A DNA stretch of 64,000 nucleotides from Clavibacter michiganensis (GCF_021216655.1 NZ_CP080437.1:2666001-2730000); one strand, 5' to 3'. Shown: positions 35,737-45,100, numbered from the stretch's first letter. Notes: generated by a model not told the origin, from the letters alone. Made by a program: numbers and translations.

Positions 35737-35782
35737 CAGACCGCCCGCGTTGCGGGCGACGAGTCCGGGGGACGGCGGTCTG
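35737..35782 (-). promoter_or_regulatory. Leader with mutually exclusive hairpins before the DUF1906 gene
   Basis: In the transcript leader, CAGACCGCC (minus strand, 35774-35782) can pair over 9 bp with GGCGGTCTG (35737-35745). The inner hairpin CGCCCGC-AAC-GCGGGCG (35742-35758) uses four of the same bases, so only one can form. This lies 30-75 bases before the start codon. I see no conserved riboswitch core. Confidence 0.3.
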
Positions 35783-35870
35783 CGATTGTCCGACGGCCTG
35801 ATGGCGACGCGTGGTGCCGCCGGGCCGAGCGGGCGTGAACGGCCACCGTACGTGAGACCTGTCCGCGAGG

Positions 35871-35901
35871 CCGCCCGGCGTCCACAGGAGGAGCCGGGCG
35901 G
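35871..35901 (-). terminator. Terminator after the holin-like gene
   Basis: Perfect 9-bp stem CCGCCCGGC (35871-35879) with GCCGGGCGG (35893-35901), loop of 13 bases, just after the minus-strand stop at 35913. Confidence 0.6.
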
Positions 35902-35912
35902 TGCGGTGCGCG

Positions 35913-36374
35913 TCAGCCGTCGGAGGGCGCCGATGCCGCGGGGCCGGTCGGCCCGTCGGATCCGCCGTCGCCGGTGCCCCGGTCGCCCGGGCGCATGCGG
36001 TCGCGCGCGTGGTGCAGCGTGTCCGACGGCACGGGCGGCACGCCGCGCGACAGCCGCGCGATGCCGACACGCACGACGACCGCGGTGGCGATCCCGAAGA
36101 GCGCCAGCGTGATGAGCGTCGCCGCCCACAGCGGCAGCGCGAGCAGCAGGAGCGCCACGATCACCGCGGCGAGGAGCCCCAGCGAGACGAGGGCGAGCGC
36201 CACGCCCGCGCCGAGCATGATGGCGCCCGAGCGGGCGGACCGGGCGCGCTCGCCGATCTCGCGCTTCGCGGAGTCGATCTCGGCGCGCACCGCGCGGAGC
36301 AGGGGGTCGATGGCCTTCTGGGCGAAGGATCCGCCCAGCCAGCCGCCGCGGGAGGAGCTGTCGTCGTCGGTCAT
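35913..36374 (-). CDS. Holin-X/DUF1469-type (phage holin family) membrane protein
   Basis: A 153-residue membrane protein with the Actinobacterial Holin-X pattern: a charged N-terminus with RAVRAEIDSAKREIGERARSA, two adjacent transmembrane helices (MLGAGVALALVSLGLLAAVIVALLLL and AATLITLALFGIATAVVV), and a Pro/Gly/Ser-rich acidic tail. Despite the family name, it is a housekeeping envelope protein and not part of a phage. The ATG at 36374 has only a weak AGAGAAGAGA ribosome site. It follows the AmaP-like gene after an 89-base gap containing a strong hairpin. Confidence 0.75.
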   Translation of the reverse strand: MTDDDSSSRGGWLGGSFAQKAIDPLLRAVRAEIDSAKREIGERARSARSGAIMLGAGVALALVSLGLLAAVIVALLLLALPLWAATLITLALFGIATAVVVRVGIARLSRGVPPVPSDTLHHARDRMRPGDRGTGDGGSDGPTGPAASAPSDG

Positions 36375-36410
36375 GGTGCGTCTCTTCTCTCGTGCATGGG
36401 TGGCAGACGA

Positions 36411-36451
36411 CCGCCCCGGCGCGGATCGCGAGAGGATCCGTGCCGGGGCGG
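36411..36451 (-). terminator. Strong hairpin between the Asp23 operon and the holin-like gene
   Basis: A 17-bp stem with one mismatch (36411-36427 with 36435-36451, including CCGCCCCGGC/GCCGGGGCGG) and a 7-base loop begins 12 bases after the AmaP-like stop (36464). It ends the Asp23 operon or attenuates readthrough into the holin-like gene. Confidence 0.7.
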
Positions 36452-36463
36452 CCACGGGATGGA

Positions 36464-37069
36464 TCAGGCCAGGCGGGTCTCGCTCGACATGCTCGAGCGG
36501 AGGCCGCCGGTGATCTGGATGACGACCGGCACCTCGGTGCCGAGCACCGCGTCGAGCCGGGTCACGGCCTCGTCGACCGTGCGGCGGACCGCGACGGGCG
36601 AGACGCCGCGGCGGGCGACCGCGGTGACGCGCAGCGTGGTGGCGTGCGCCACGTCGAACGCCGTGACGTCGACGGACACGATCGCGGAGTCGTCGCGGAG
36701 GGCGTCCCCGAGCAGCTGCTCGGCGACCTTCGCGTCGATGACGACGGATCCGCCGGTGGGGGTGGACGCGTCGCGACCGCCCTCGAGGCGCACGAGCGTC
36801 CCGGTGCGGCCATGCCCCTGGCGGAGCGCGAACCACGCGAGGACCACGATGAGGACGAGCGCCACGAGGGCGACGACCCAGAGGATCCACGGCTGCTCGC
36901 CGGAGAGCGCGTCGGCGACGGGCTGCTTCGCGTCGGAGGCGGCGCCGGAGACCGTCGACTGCACGTCGGGCAGCAGGCTGCCCGCGCCGAGCGCGACGCC
37001 CGCGGCGATCAGGACGAGCCCGACGACGATGACGAGGAGGCGGTTCAGCGCCCTGTTCGTGCTGGTCAT
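36464..37069 (-). CDS. AmaP-like membrane protein of the Asp23 operon
   Basis: A 201-residue protein with two N-terminal transmembrane helices (LLVIVVGLVLIAAGVALGAG and WILWVVALVALVLIVVLAWFAL) and a cytoplasmic alkaline-shock-like domain (GGSVVIDAKVAEQLLGDALRDD, TLRVTAVARRGVSPVAVRRTVDEAV). This is the layout of AmaP, the membrane anchor of Asp23 in Staphylococcus, and of the corresponding actinobacterial protein. The ATG overlaps the DUF6286 stop (ATGA). It is the last gene of a five-gene chain joined by 4-base overlaps. Confidence 0.75.
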   Translation of the reverse strand: MTSTNRALNRLLVIVVGLVLIAAGVALGAGSLLPDVQSTVSGAASDAKQPVADALSGEQPWILWVVALVALVLIVVLAWFALRQGHGRTGTLVRLEGGRDASTPTGGSVVIDAKVAEQLLGDALRDDSAIVSVDVTAFDVAHATTLRVTAVARRGVSPVAVRRTVDEAVTRLDAVLGTEVPVVIQITGGLRSSMSSETRLA

Positions 37070-37644
37070 GAGCCCACCTTCCCGTCCTTCGCGAGCGTCA
37101 CCTTGGCGGTGAGCTTCGGCGTGTAGTCGTACCCGTCGAGCTCGGCGCGGACGGCCTGCTCGATGGTGGCCTTGTCCGGCGTGTACCCCGAGGAGGGCGT
37201 GAGCCGCACGAGCACCTGGCGCTTCGAGACGGAGACGTCGACCTGGTCGGGCGACACCTCGCCCGCGTAGCTCGCCGTGAGGGCGACCGAGCGGGCGATG
37301 ACGCGGTCGTCGACGACGGCCGCCGTGCGTCCCACGCTGCCGCCGCGGCGTCCGCGACTGCCGGGCGTGATGCCCACGATGACGAGGACGAGCCCGACGA
37401 TCGCGACGACGACGCCGATCGCGACGAGCGCGCCGGCCGGGGCCGACGCGGCGTCGAGCGTGGCCGACGCGAGGTCGGCGGGCGCGAGCAGCAGCGGCGC
37501 GGTGCCGACGGCCGCGAGGACCGACTCGGTTCCGAGCCAGGCGAGCACGAGGATCAGCAGCACGGCGAGCGTGATGGCGATCCCGGCGCGCGACGAGTGC
37601 GTCTCCCGCCGCACGAGGCGGCGGTAGGTGCTGTCGGTGCTCAT
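37066..37644 (-). CDS. DUF6286-type membrane protein of the Asp23 operon
   Basis: A 192-residue protein with two transmembrane helices (IAITLAVLLILVLAWLGTES and LVAIGVVVAIVGLVLVIVGI) and a C-terminal alpha/beta domain (VDVSVSKRQVLVRLTPSSGY). This fits the actinobacterial DUF6286 family, which accompanies Asp23 genes. Role unknown; probably part of a membrane-bound Asp23 complex. ATGA overlaps occur at both ends. Confidence 0.72.
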   Translation of the reverse strand: MSTDSTYRRLVRRETHSSRAGIAITLAVLLILVLAWLGTESVLAAVGTAPLLLAPADLASATLDAASAPAGALVAIGVVVAIVGLVLVIVGITPGSRGRRGGSVGRTAAVVDDRVIARSVALTASYAGEVSPDQVDVSVSKRQVLVRLTPSSGYTPDKATIEQAVRAELDGYDYTPKLTAKVTLAKDGKVGS

Positions 37645-38015
37645 GAGACCCTCCTGCGTTCCTGGATGCGCGCGCCCGTGATCCGGAGGTCGACCCGGCC
37701 CACGGTGGATCCCGTGAGGCCGAGCACGCGCTCGCGGACCTCGGTCTGCGCTGCGGTGAGGCGCTCCACCAGCGACCCCTCGCGGACCGGTCGGTCCGAG
37801 AGGGCGGGGACGCGGATGGGCGTGCGCGCCTCGACGGTGAGCTTGCCGCCGGCGTCCGTCAGCGTGACGGAGACGTCGCCGGCCGGCACCTCGAGGGCGT
37901 CCGCCGTGACGGCGGACACCACCCGGCGCACCGCGCGTGACGTGATCGTGGTGCGGCCGCGGGTCGCCTGCGACGCGGTGCCGGGCGTCCCGGGGGCCGC
38001 GATCGCGGAGCTCAC
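37641..38015 (-). CDS. Second Asp23/Gls24-like protein
   Basis: A 124-residue protein with the Asp23 core order: RGRTTITSRAVRRVVSAVTADAL, a beta hairpin (DVSVTLTDAGGKLTVEARTPI), and a C-terminal helix/strand (LTAAQTEVRERVLGLTG...VGRVDLRITG). It is shorter and more diverged than the first-gene paralogue. No membrane segment, so it probably assembles on the AmaP-like proteins. GTG start overlapping the DUF2273 stop. Confidence 0.68.
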   Translation of the reverse strand: MSSAIAAPGTPGTASQATRGRTTITSRAVRRVVSAVTADALEVPAGDVSVTLTDAGGKLTVEARTPIRVPALSDRPVREGSLVERLTAAQTEVRERVLGLTGSTVGRVDLRITGARIQERRRVS

Positions 38016-38200
38016 GACGACCGGCGCCCGCGGAGGGCGTCGGCGAGGCCGCGGACGTCCAGCTTGCCCTCGAGGACGCGGCCGACGCCGAAGCCCACGG
38101 CCATGAAGATCAGGACGAGGAGGAAGCCGCCGAAGCCGAACGCGAGCCCGGAGAGCGCGAGGACCGCGCCGACGAGGAGGCCCGTGACGGTGGGGGTCAC
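38012..38200 (-). CDS. DUF2273-like small membrane protein
   Basis: A 62-residue protein that is almost all two transmembrane helices (VTGLLVGAVLALSGLAFGFGG and FLLVLIFMAVGFGVGRVLEG) followed by a basic tail (LADALRGRRSS). This is the usual size and form of the DUF2273 protein encoded beside asp23/amaP. GTG start in a GTGA overlap with the asp23 gene. Confidence 0.75.
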   Translation of the reverse strand: MTPTVTGLLVGAVLALSGLAFGFGGFLLVLIFMAVGFGVGRVLEGKLDVRGLADALRGRRSS

Positions 38201-38634
38201 TGGACGCGCTTCTCGGCCGCGTCGTCGTCGGACGACTTGTCGGACGGGAGGTTCACGTCGGTGATCGTGACGTTGACCTCGGTGACCTCCATGCCGACGA
38301 CCTGGTCGATGGCGTCGGTGATGGCGGAGCGCACGTCGTCGGCGACCTGCTGCAGGTCGACCGGGTACTCGGCGATGAGCGTGACGTCGACGGCGACCTG
38401 GGTCTCGCCGACCTCGACGGAGATGCCCTGGCCGCGGTCCTGCTGGCCGATGACGTTGCGGATCGCGCCGACGGCACGGGCCGCGCCGTTGCCGAGGTCG
38501 TGCACGCCGGCCACCTGGCGGGCCGCGATGCCGGCGACCTTCTCGATGACGCCGTCGGCGATGGTGTTCTTGCCGCCGGTGGTCCCGGTGCCGGTGACGC
38601 CGGTGGACGCGGACGTGGGGGTGATGCTCGACAT
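38197..38634 (-). CDS. Asp23/Gls24 family envelope stress response protein
   Basis: A 145-residue cytosolic protein and first gene of the operon. The domain is complete: NTIADGVIEKVAGIAARQVAGVHDLG, then GISVEVGETQVAVDVTLIAEYPVDLQ and VVGMEVTEVNVTITDVNLP, ending in an acidic/basic tail. In Staphylococcus, Asp23 forms filaments on the membrane through AmaP and responds to alkaline and cell-wall stress. The ATG at 38634 is chosen because the upstream extension is not protein-like; no strong Shine-Dalgarno is seen (CGAGAGAGA). The 205 bases between it and the AraC gene hold its promoter, which I could not define. Confidence 0.88.
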   Translation of the reverse strand: MSSITPTSASTGVTGTGTTGGKNTIADGVIEKVAGIAARQVAGVHDLGNGAARAVGAIRNVIGQQDRGQGISVEVGETQVAVDVTLIAEYPVDLQQVADDVRSAITDAIDQVVGMEVTEVNVTITDVNLPSDKSSDDDAAEKRVQ

Positions 38635-38839
38635 GGTGTCTCTCTCTCGTGGTGGTCGGACGGTGGTGGTGGTGCTGCTGCGTGGCGCGGATCCGAGGGT
38701 GCCTCGCGATCCCGCCTCGTCATTCAGACGCATGGACCGGGTGGTTCGGCACGCGGTTCAGGCGACTCCCAGGGAGGGGGATCACCGCTTCGTCTGCCGG
38801 ACACGGCCGGGGGCGGGAGCGGATACCGCCTGGCGCCCC

Positions 38840-40021
38840 TCAGCCGCGCAGCGTCGCGCTCGGCAGCTCGCCGAAGCGCTCCGAGTAGGACGCGGCGAAC
38901 CGGCCGAGGTGGCCGAAGCCCCACTGCTCGGCGACCGCCCGCACGGTGGTCGTGGTGGGCGACGCGTCGCGCAGCTCGGCGTGCACGCGGTCGAGCCGGA
39001 TCCCGCGGAGCAGCGCGCTCGGGGTCGTGTCCTCGTGGCGCCGCACGGCGAGCTGGAGCACGCGCGTGCTGATCCCCGCGGCCCGGGCCGCGTCCGCCGG
39101 CGTGATGGGCCGGTCGGCGTGGTGGTGCAGGTACTCGATGGCGGCGCGGACGGCGCTCATGCGCGGTGCCCGCATCTCCGCGCTGAACGGCACGTCGTGC
39201 CACGGGAACAGCTCGAGGGTGGCGCGCGCGACGAGGAGGCCGGCCTGCATCCGCAGCAGCGGGCTCGACGTGGCGTCCTGCAGCACGGGGCTGGCCTCGC
39301 CGACGGCGTGGCGCCAGGCGGTGGTCTGCTCGGGCGACGGCGGACGGGTGTGGTCGAAGACGAGGGGGCGCGATCGGCCCTCGTGCAGCTCCGCGGCGGT
39401 CTCCTCGAGGAAGGTCGCGTCGATGTGCACGAGGTTCTGCACGGCCGGCTCCGAGCGGAAGCTGAAGGACCGGCCGGAGGGCAGGAGGAAGGGGCGGGTC
39501 CCGCTGGAGCGGACCTCGTGCGAGCCGACGTCGACCGCGCCCGATCCCTCGCGCCACCAGGCGACGACGTAGTCGGGCAGCACGGGCAGGCGCCCCCAGT
39601 GCTCGGCCGGGAACACCGACGAGCGGAGCGTCACGTTCTCGTCGCCGACGAACGAGTAGCGGTACGAGAAGTCGCCCGGACCCTTCGCGGCGCGGAACTC
39701 GGTGCCCGGGAAGAGCGCGCCGTAGCGCGCGACGGCCTCGTCGATGTCCGTGCCGGCCATGTGGCCGCGGCGGAGCGCGGGGCTCGGGGACTCCGCGGCC
39801 CACTCCGCGAGATCCGCGTCCCGCTCGTCCGGCCGCCCGCCGCCCTCGTGGGGAGCGATGGTGTCGACGGTCGCGTCGGCGTCGTGCGCTCGGGCGGCAG
39901 GCGCCGACCGGGGGGTGCCCGGCAGGCCGATGCCGCCGGCGCGCTCGGGGTCGAGCGCGGGGAGCGCGTGCAGGGGAGACGACTCGCGATGGCGCCCGTC
40001 GGGCGCGGAAGCGGTGCTCAT
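38840..40021 (-). CDS. AraC-family transcriptional regulator
   Basis: A 393-residue regulator. The N-terminal 80 residues are disordered and acidic. A cupin-like AraC_binding_2-type sensor (FRAAKGPGDFSYRYSFVGDENVTLRSS, LPDYVVAWWREGSG) follows. The C-terminal helix-turn-helix pair is typical: ITPADAARAAGISTRVLQLAVRRHED and TVRAVAEQWGFGHLGRFAASYSERFGELPS. The GGAGGATCC site fixes ATG 40021. The sensor architecture recalls EutR/FeaR-type AraC regulators. The neighbours (ferritin-like and Asp23 genes) do not reveal its target. Confidence 0.88.
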   Translation of the reverse strand: MSTASAPDGRHRESSPLHALPALDPERAGGIGLPGTPRSAPAARAHDADATVDTIAPHEGGGRPDERDADLAEWAAESPSPALRRGHMAGTDIDEAVARYGALFPGTEFRAAKGPGDFSYRYSFVGDENVTLRSSVFPAEHWGRLPVLPDYVVAWWREGSGAVDVGSHEVRSSGTRPFLLPSGRSFSFRSEPAVQNLVHIDATFLEETAAELHEGRSRPLVFDHTRPPSPEQTTAWRHAVGEASPVLQDATSSPLLRMQAGLLVARATLELFPWHDVPFSAEMRAPRMSAVRAAIEYLHHHADRPITPADAARAAGISTRVLQLAVRRHEDTTPSALLRGIRLDRVHAELRDASPTTTTVRAVAEQWGFGHLGRFAASYSERFGELPSATLRG

Positions 40022-40139
40022 GGATCCTCCGTCCTGCGCGACCGGGATCCGATCGCGTGTCATGGAGTTGACGTTCCCGGCGGGGCGTTCGTCACGCTTC
40101 TCGTGGGCGATCCTCGTCCGGCCGCCGGGCCGGACGGGC

Positions 40140-40172
40140 CGGGTCGGGGCGCCTCCGTGGCGCCCCGACCCG
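40140..40172 (-). terminator. Terminator after the ferritin-like gene
   Basis: A 14-bp perfect stem (arm GGGTCGGGGCGCC 40141-40153 with GGCGCCCCGACCC 40159-40171, plus one outer pair) and a 5-base loop sits 11 bases after the stop at 40183. Confidence 0.75.
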
Positions 40173-40182
40173 CCCGCTGCCG

Positions 40183-41124
40183 CTAGTTCGCGGCGCTCGT
40201 GGTGATGCTGCCGTTGATGCCGGCCGGGTAGAACCCGCCGCGGTTCACGGCCTTGCTGTTCAGGTACACGATGTTGAGCACCTGGCCGGTCGTGCGGCTG
40301 AACGCGATGCTGTTCGCATCCGTGGGCACGAGGTTCGCCCCGCCGGCGACCGTGATGCCCTGGTCGAGGTCGGTGCGCCCGTCGAGCGAGTCGCGCGCGT
40401 TCGAGATGGCGTTGGCGGGTGCCGCCAGGCCGCGGGCGAACAGCTGCGAGCGGATGATGCCCGCGTGGTACGCCTCGACCGCGAGGATGCCGGCGGCGGC
40501 CTCGAGGTAGGTCTTGTTCGTGATGAGCGGCGCGGCGCCCTTGTACGCGGTCACTCCGACGTCCTCGAAGATGAAGGAGGCCAGCAGGAAGTTCTCCTGG
40601 TTGGCGAACGCGTCGAACGTCTGGGTGCCGCTGATGAGGCCGGCGGCGCGGGCCGCGGCCGTGAAGGCGGCGTCCAGGTCGATCGCGGGACGCGCGACCC
40701 GCGCGGAGCCGAGGGCGGCGCGCAGGAACTTGACGTGCGCCTTCTCGTCCTGCGCGATCTCGTACGCGTACTGGCGGATCGCGTAGTCCTGGAACTGGAC
40801 CGCGCGGCCGCCGGTCACGGCGCCCAGGGTGCCGACGCCCGTGGTGTCGTTCGGGACGAGGCCGTTGCCGGTCACGGCGCGGAGGTAGAACTCGGCCTCG
40901 AGGTACTCGAGGTTGAGCGCGAAGTTGAGGACGGCGGCGTCCGTGACGGCTCCTGCGTCGGCCTCCGCCTGCGCGTCGGCGGCCTGGGCTCCGGTCGCGG
41001 GGATGAGGGCCGCGGCGCCGACGCCGAGACCCGCGACGCCCGCGGCGCTGAAGAAACGACGGCGATCCAGGGGCGACTGCGCGCTCCGGTCGATGGCCTG
41101 GCTGATGAACTTCTTGTCGAACAT
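40183..41124 (-). CDS. Tat-exported ferritin-like (Ferritin_2 type) protein
   Basis: A 313-residue secreted protein. The twin-arginine signal [29 protein letters not shown] is cut near residue 50 (shown in pieces: DRRRFF, then the hydrophobic run and AxA). The mature part is a helical bundle with ferritin-like spacing: [18 protein letters not shown] (Glu ligands), [19 protein letters not shown] (ExxH), [16 protein letters not shown] and [15 protein letters not shown] (ExxH). This matches the ferritin-like family PF13668 found in bacterial desiccation and stress proteins. Metal binding is inferred from the ExxH motifs. The ATG at 41124 is chosen because [14 protein letters not shown] precedes the Tat motif by a normal distance. 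Confidence 0.85.
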   Translation of the reverse strand: MFDKKFISQAIDRSAQSPLDRRRFFSAAGVAGLGVGAAALIPATGAQAADAQAEADAGAVTDAAVLNFALNLEYLEAEFYLRAVTGNGLVPNDTTGVGTLGAVTGGRAVQFQDYAIRQYAYEIAQDEKAHVKFLRAALGSARVARPAIDLDAAFTAAARAAGLISGTQTFDAFANQENFLLASFIFEDVGVTAYKGAAPLITNKTYLEAAAGILAVEAYHAGIIRSQLFARGLAAPANAISNARDSLDGRTDLDQGITVAGGANLVPTDANSIAFSRTTGQVLNIVYLNSKAVNRGGFYPAGINGSITTSAAN

Positions 41125-41301
41125 GGCACGCTCCGAGGAGGTCGGCGGTGCGCATGGCTCGTCCATGGGCATCCGCGTGGCTCACGATCCGCCCGAATCC
41201 CCATCGTGCGCAATGCCTTAGCGCCCCCATCCTGCTGGGATCCGGTCCCGGGCTACCGGTATGCGGGCCAGGCCCCGCGTCCGGGGGTGGCGCCCGGCAG
41301 C

Positions 41302-41337
41302 ACGACGGCGGGGCGCCCGTGGGCACCCCGCCGTCGT
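41302..41337 (-). terminator. Terminator after the small membrane protein gene
   Basis: Perfect 12-bp stem ACGACGGCGGGG (41302-41313) with CCCCGCCGTCGT (41326-41337), loop 12 bases, just beyond the stop at 41350. The rest of the 225-base gap 41125-41349 shows no other feature I can support. Confidence 0.72.
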
Positions 41338-41349
41338 CCGGTGTCGCGA

Positions 41350-41892
41350 CTAGCTGCGGAAGCGGTCGACCCAGCCGGCGATCGGCCGCTGCTGCTCGCC
41401 CTGCTGCGCGGCGAGGATCACGAGCACCGCCGTGAGCGCGGGGATCGCCCACTGCAGCGCCTTCTGCTGCTTCTGCGCGCTGGCCAGCTCGTCCGAGGTG
41501 CCGGCGCCGGGCTCGGTCGTGCCCGCGGCGCCCTCGTCGGCGTGCTTCGCCATGCGCGCGCCGACGAGCGCGGAGTACAGCGTCACACCGGCTGCGCCGA
41601 GCGTCAGCACGGTCTTGGCCTTCGTGTTCGTGCGCGCCTCGCCCTGGAACTTCAGGCGGTCCTTGTTGGCGGCGATGAGACCGAGCCCGCCGATGGCGTG
41701 CGCGCCGAGGGCGGCGAGCTGCACGGGCGCCCAGCGGGCCCACCCGATGGACGCCAGGCGCACGCGCTCCTGCGGCTGCTTCGCCTTCGCGGCCGCGCCG
41801 TTGAGGCCGACGGCGCCCATGAGGGAGCCGCCGAACCAGGCCGCGAGGCCGAGGTCGTGCATGCTCCTGATGACGGTGTTGCGTTCTGACAT
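41350..41892 (-). CDS. Small integral membrane protein, unknown function
   Basis: A 180-residue protein with about four hydrophobic segments (LGLAAWFGGSLMGAVGLNG, WAPVQLAALGAHAIGGLGLIA, TVLTLGAAGVTLYSALVGAR, ALQWAIPALTAVLVILAA) and a charged loop rich in Glu/Gly/Ser between the last two. The opening SERNTVIRSMHDLGLAAWFGGSLMG is one I recall from conserved Actinobacteria proteins without assigned function. ATG 41892 follows GGGAGAAG. It is flanked by terminators on both sides and so is probably monocistronic. Confidence 0.7.
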   Translation of the reverse strand: MSERNTVIRSMHDLGLAAWFGGSLMGAVGLNGAAAKAKQPQERVRLASIGWARWAPVQLAALGAHAIGGLGLIAANKDRLKFQGEARTNTKAKTVLTLGAAGVTLYSALVGARMAKHADEGAAGTTEPGAGTSDELASAQKQQKALQWAIPALTAVLVILAAQQGEQQRPIAGWVDRFRS

Positions 41893-42050
41893 GGTGCTTC
41901 TCCCGGTCGTCGTCGTGGCCGCCCGCCGGGCGACCGCTGTCTGTGAGCTGGACGCTACGCCCGGGATCGCGCAGTGTGTCGGCGGGCGGCGGATGCTCAG
42001 CCGGAGGGGGCGGGATGCTTCGCCAGGAGGACCTCGCCCCGCCCGTGACG

Positions 42051-42096
42051 ACGACGAGGGCGCGACCCGGCCATGGCCGGATCGCGCCCTCGTCGT
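42051..42096 (-). terminator. Terminator after the alpha-mannosidase gene
   Basis: A 15-bp perfect arm (ACGACGAGGGCGCGA 42051-42065 with TCGCGCCCTCGTCGT 42082-42096) extends inward through CCGGCC/GGCCGG, giving a nearly continuous hairpin. It starts 18 bases beyond the stop at 42114. It accounts for most of the 221-base gap. Confidence 0.8.
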
Positions 42097-42113
42097 CGCG
42101 CGCGGATCGCGCC

Positions 42114-45100
42114 TCAGGCTCGGTGGATCCGCACCGTGATCACCTGGAACGCCCGCAGCACGAGCCGCACGCCGCGGCCGTCGGCCTCGGGCTCGAACGC
42201 GATCGACCGCGGGAAGCCCGCGCCGAGCGGCCGCTCGAGCACGTCGACCTCGGTGAAGCGGTCGGCGGCGAGGTGCGCCTCGAGCCGGGTCGCGGCGCGC
42301 GCGCCCGTGGACTCGTAGAGCCGCACGATCACGTCGCCCGAGCCGTCGTCGGCGAGCTTGAGCGCCTCGATCCGCACCGTGCCGCCGTGCACCGAGACGA
42401 GGCCCGCGGCGGTGGGCAGCGAGGACGGGACGACCGCGTCGGACGCGGGAGCGGATCCGACGGCGGCGGGTGCCACCTCGGTCGCGTCGCCGGGCCGCAC
42501 CACGCGCACGGGCAGGTTCTGCTCGAGCCCCGCGTCCACCGCGCCCTCGATACCGACGCCCGGGACGAGCGCGTACTCGAAGCGGTGGTGGCCGATGTCC
42601 TGCACGGGGTCGGGGGAGCGGGCCGCGCGGACCAGGCTGATCCGCAGCTCGGTCTCCACCTCGCCCGTCACTCCCACCGAGCGCGTGATGTCGTGCCCGT
42701 AGCTGCCCGCGTTGGTGAGCGCGACGCCGTAGCCGGGCTCCTCCACGTGCACGAAGCGGTGCGCCATGACCTCGAAGCGCGCCTCGTCCCACGACGTGTT
42801 CGTGTGCGTGGGGCGGCGGACGTGCCCGAACTGGATCTCCGCGCTGTGGTGCTGCGCGTGGATCGTGAGCGGGAAGGTCACCTTGAGGAGCTTCTCGTCC
42901 TCGAGCCAGTCGAGGTCGGCGGTCGCGTGGATCCGGGCGTCGTCGGCGTGCAGCGACACCCGCTGCACGACGCGCGAGCGCCCGAACTGGCGGACGATCT
43001 CGACGGTCGCGCGGAGAGCCGAGTCCTCGACGAGCTCGACCGAGGCCGCCTCGACGAGGTCGGTGCGGCTCGCGCGGTAGTGCGCGTCGACGTCCCAGGC
43101 GTCCCACGCCGTGGGGATGTCCTCGTGCAGCTGGAGCAGGTTCGCGGCGCGGCCGGCGGGCACGAGCTCGCGGTCGGCATGCCGCAGGTCGGCGATCGAG
43201 GTGATGAGGCCGCGGGCGTCGAGCGTGACGCGCAGCAGGCCGTTGTCGAGGACGGTGCCGCCGTCGGCGCGCGTCGTGACGACCGGCGCGACGGGCTCCA
43301 CCGCGACGAGCGGCGCGATCCCGCTGCCCGGCACCGCGACGAGCGCGAGCGCGGATCCGTCCGCCGCCTCCACGAGCGCGGTACGCGCGTGGCCGGTCGA
43401 GTTCACCGCGAACGCGCCGGATCCGTCGCCCTCGCCGTCCGTGACGGCCTGCGCCGTGACGCGCGCGATGGCGTCGGCCACGAGCGCGTCGAGCTCGGCG
43501 AGGCTGCGCGCGTAGTCCTCCTCGTTCTCCCGGTGCACCCACGTGATGGAGGAGCCCGGGAGGATATCGTGGAACTGCTGCAGCAGCGTCTGCTTCCAGA
43601 GCCGGTCGAGCGCCTCGTACGGGTAGTCGGCGCCCGTGCGGACGGCCGCGATGGTCCACCACAGCTCGGCCTCGCGCAGGCGGTGCTCGGCCTGGCGGTT
43701 GCCGCGCTTCTCGCGGGCGTGCGAGGTGAACGTGCCGCGGTGCAGCTCGAGGTACAGCTCGCCGACCCACACGGGCGCGTCCGGGTACTCGGCCTCGGCC
43801 TTGCGGAAGAACTCGTCCGGGTGCTCGACGATGACCTTCGGCGACCCCTCGAGGTCGGCCGTGCGGCGCTGGCGCTCCATCATGTCGCGCGTGGGCCCGC
43901 CGCCGCCGTCGCCGTAGCCGAAGGGCGCGAGCGACATCGTGGCGCGGCCCTTCTCCCGGAACTGCCGCACGGCGTGATGCGTCTCCTCTGCCTCGAGCGT
44001 GGAGTTGTAGGTGTCGATGGGCGGGAAGTGCGTGAAGATCCGCGACCCGTCGATGCCCTCCCAGAAGAAGGTGTGGTGCGGGAACGTGTTGGTCTGGTTC
44101 CACGAGAGCTTCTGCGTGAGGAACCAGTCGAGCCCGGCCAGCTTCGCGATCTGCGGGAACGACGCCGTGTAGCCGAACGAGTCGGGCAGCCACACGCCGT
44201 GGGTCTCGACGCCGAGCTCCTCCTGGAAGAAGCGCATGCCGTGGGTCAGCTGGCGGATCATCGCCTCGCCGCCCGGCAGGTTGCCGTCGGGCTCGATCCA
44301 CATGGATCCGACCGGGTACCAGGTGCCGTCCGCGATGGCCTGCTTGATGCCCTCGAACACCGTCGGGTAGTTCTCCTTCACCCACACGTACTGCTGCGCC
44401 TGCGAGCACGCGAAGCGGAAGTCGGGGTACTGCTCGGCGAGCCGCAGCACGTTGGAGAAGGTGCGCGCGGTCTTGCGCTTCGTCTCGCGGATGGGCCAGA
44501 GCCAGGCGCTGTCGATGTGGGCGTGGCCGACGCCGCTCAGCGTGTGCGCGCTCGGCACGGCGGGACGGGAGAGCACGTCCGCGAGCTCGGCACGGGCGGC
44601 CGCGGCGGTGCCGACGATGTCGTCCATCGCGAGCACGTCGAGCGCGCGTTCGATCGCGCGCAGCACCTCGTGGCGGCGCGGCTCGGTCTCGGGCAGCTCC
44701 ATCAGCAGCTGGTACAGCACCTCGACGTCGAAGCGCAGCGCCCACACCTCGGGCTCGAACACGGCGAGCTCGGCCTGGCGGAAGCGGTAGATGGGCTCGG
44801 CGGGCGCGGTGGCCTTGTCGCCGTAGGGCGTGGGCACGAACTCGTTGACGAGGATGTCCGGGTTGCCCGCCGCCTCCACGAGGAAGCGCACCTGCTCGCC
44901 GCCCGCGGCCTCGTCGGCGAGGCGCACGTAGGTGTTGCGCGGGTGGATCCCCTTGACCGGCACGCCGTCCATGGTGTGCACGAGGCACTCGGCCTGGTTG
45001 CCCGGCCAGTCGCCGATGAAGCCGGGGTCGATGAGCAGCTCGACCGTGCGGCCGGCCCACTCCGCGGGCACCTCACCCGTGACCTCGAACCACCACGTGG

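Noticed and set aside
35708..35912. c-di-AMP (ydaO) riboswitch before the DUF1906 gene
   Set aside because: The leader was read for the conserved core and it was not found; only simple alternative hairpins are present.
35913..36374. Prophage remnant suggested by the holin-like protein
   Set aside because: No other phage gene, integrase, attachment site or composition change is present; Holin-X proteins are ordinary chromosomal envelope proteins in actinobacteria.
38840..40021. AraC protein as the metallophore regulator (YbtA equivalent)
   Set aside because: It is over 8 kb from the cluster with unrelated genes between, and the cluster has its own Fur-family-type sites.
38840..41743. A 967-codon minus-strand frame joining the AraC gene to upstream sequence
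   Set aside because: Only the part from 40021 down is AraC-like; the rest is the out-of-frame shadow of the ferritin-like and membrane protein genes.
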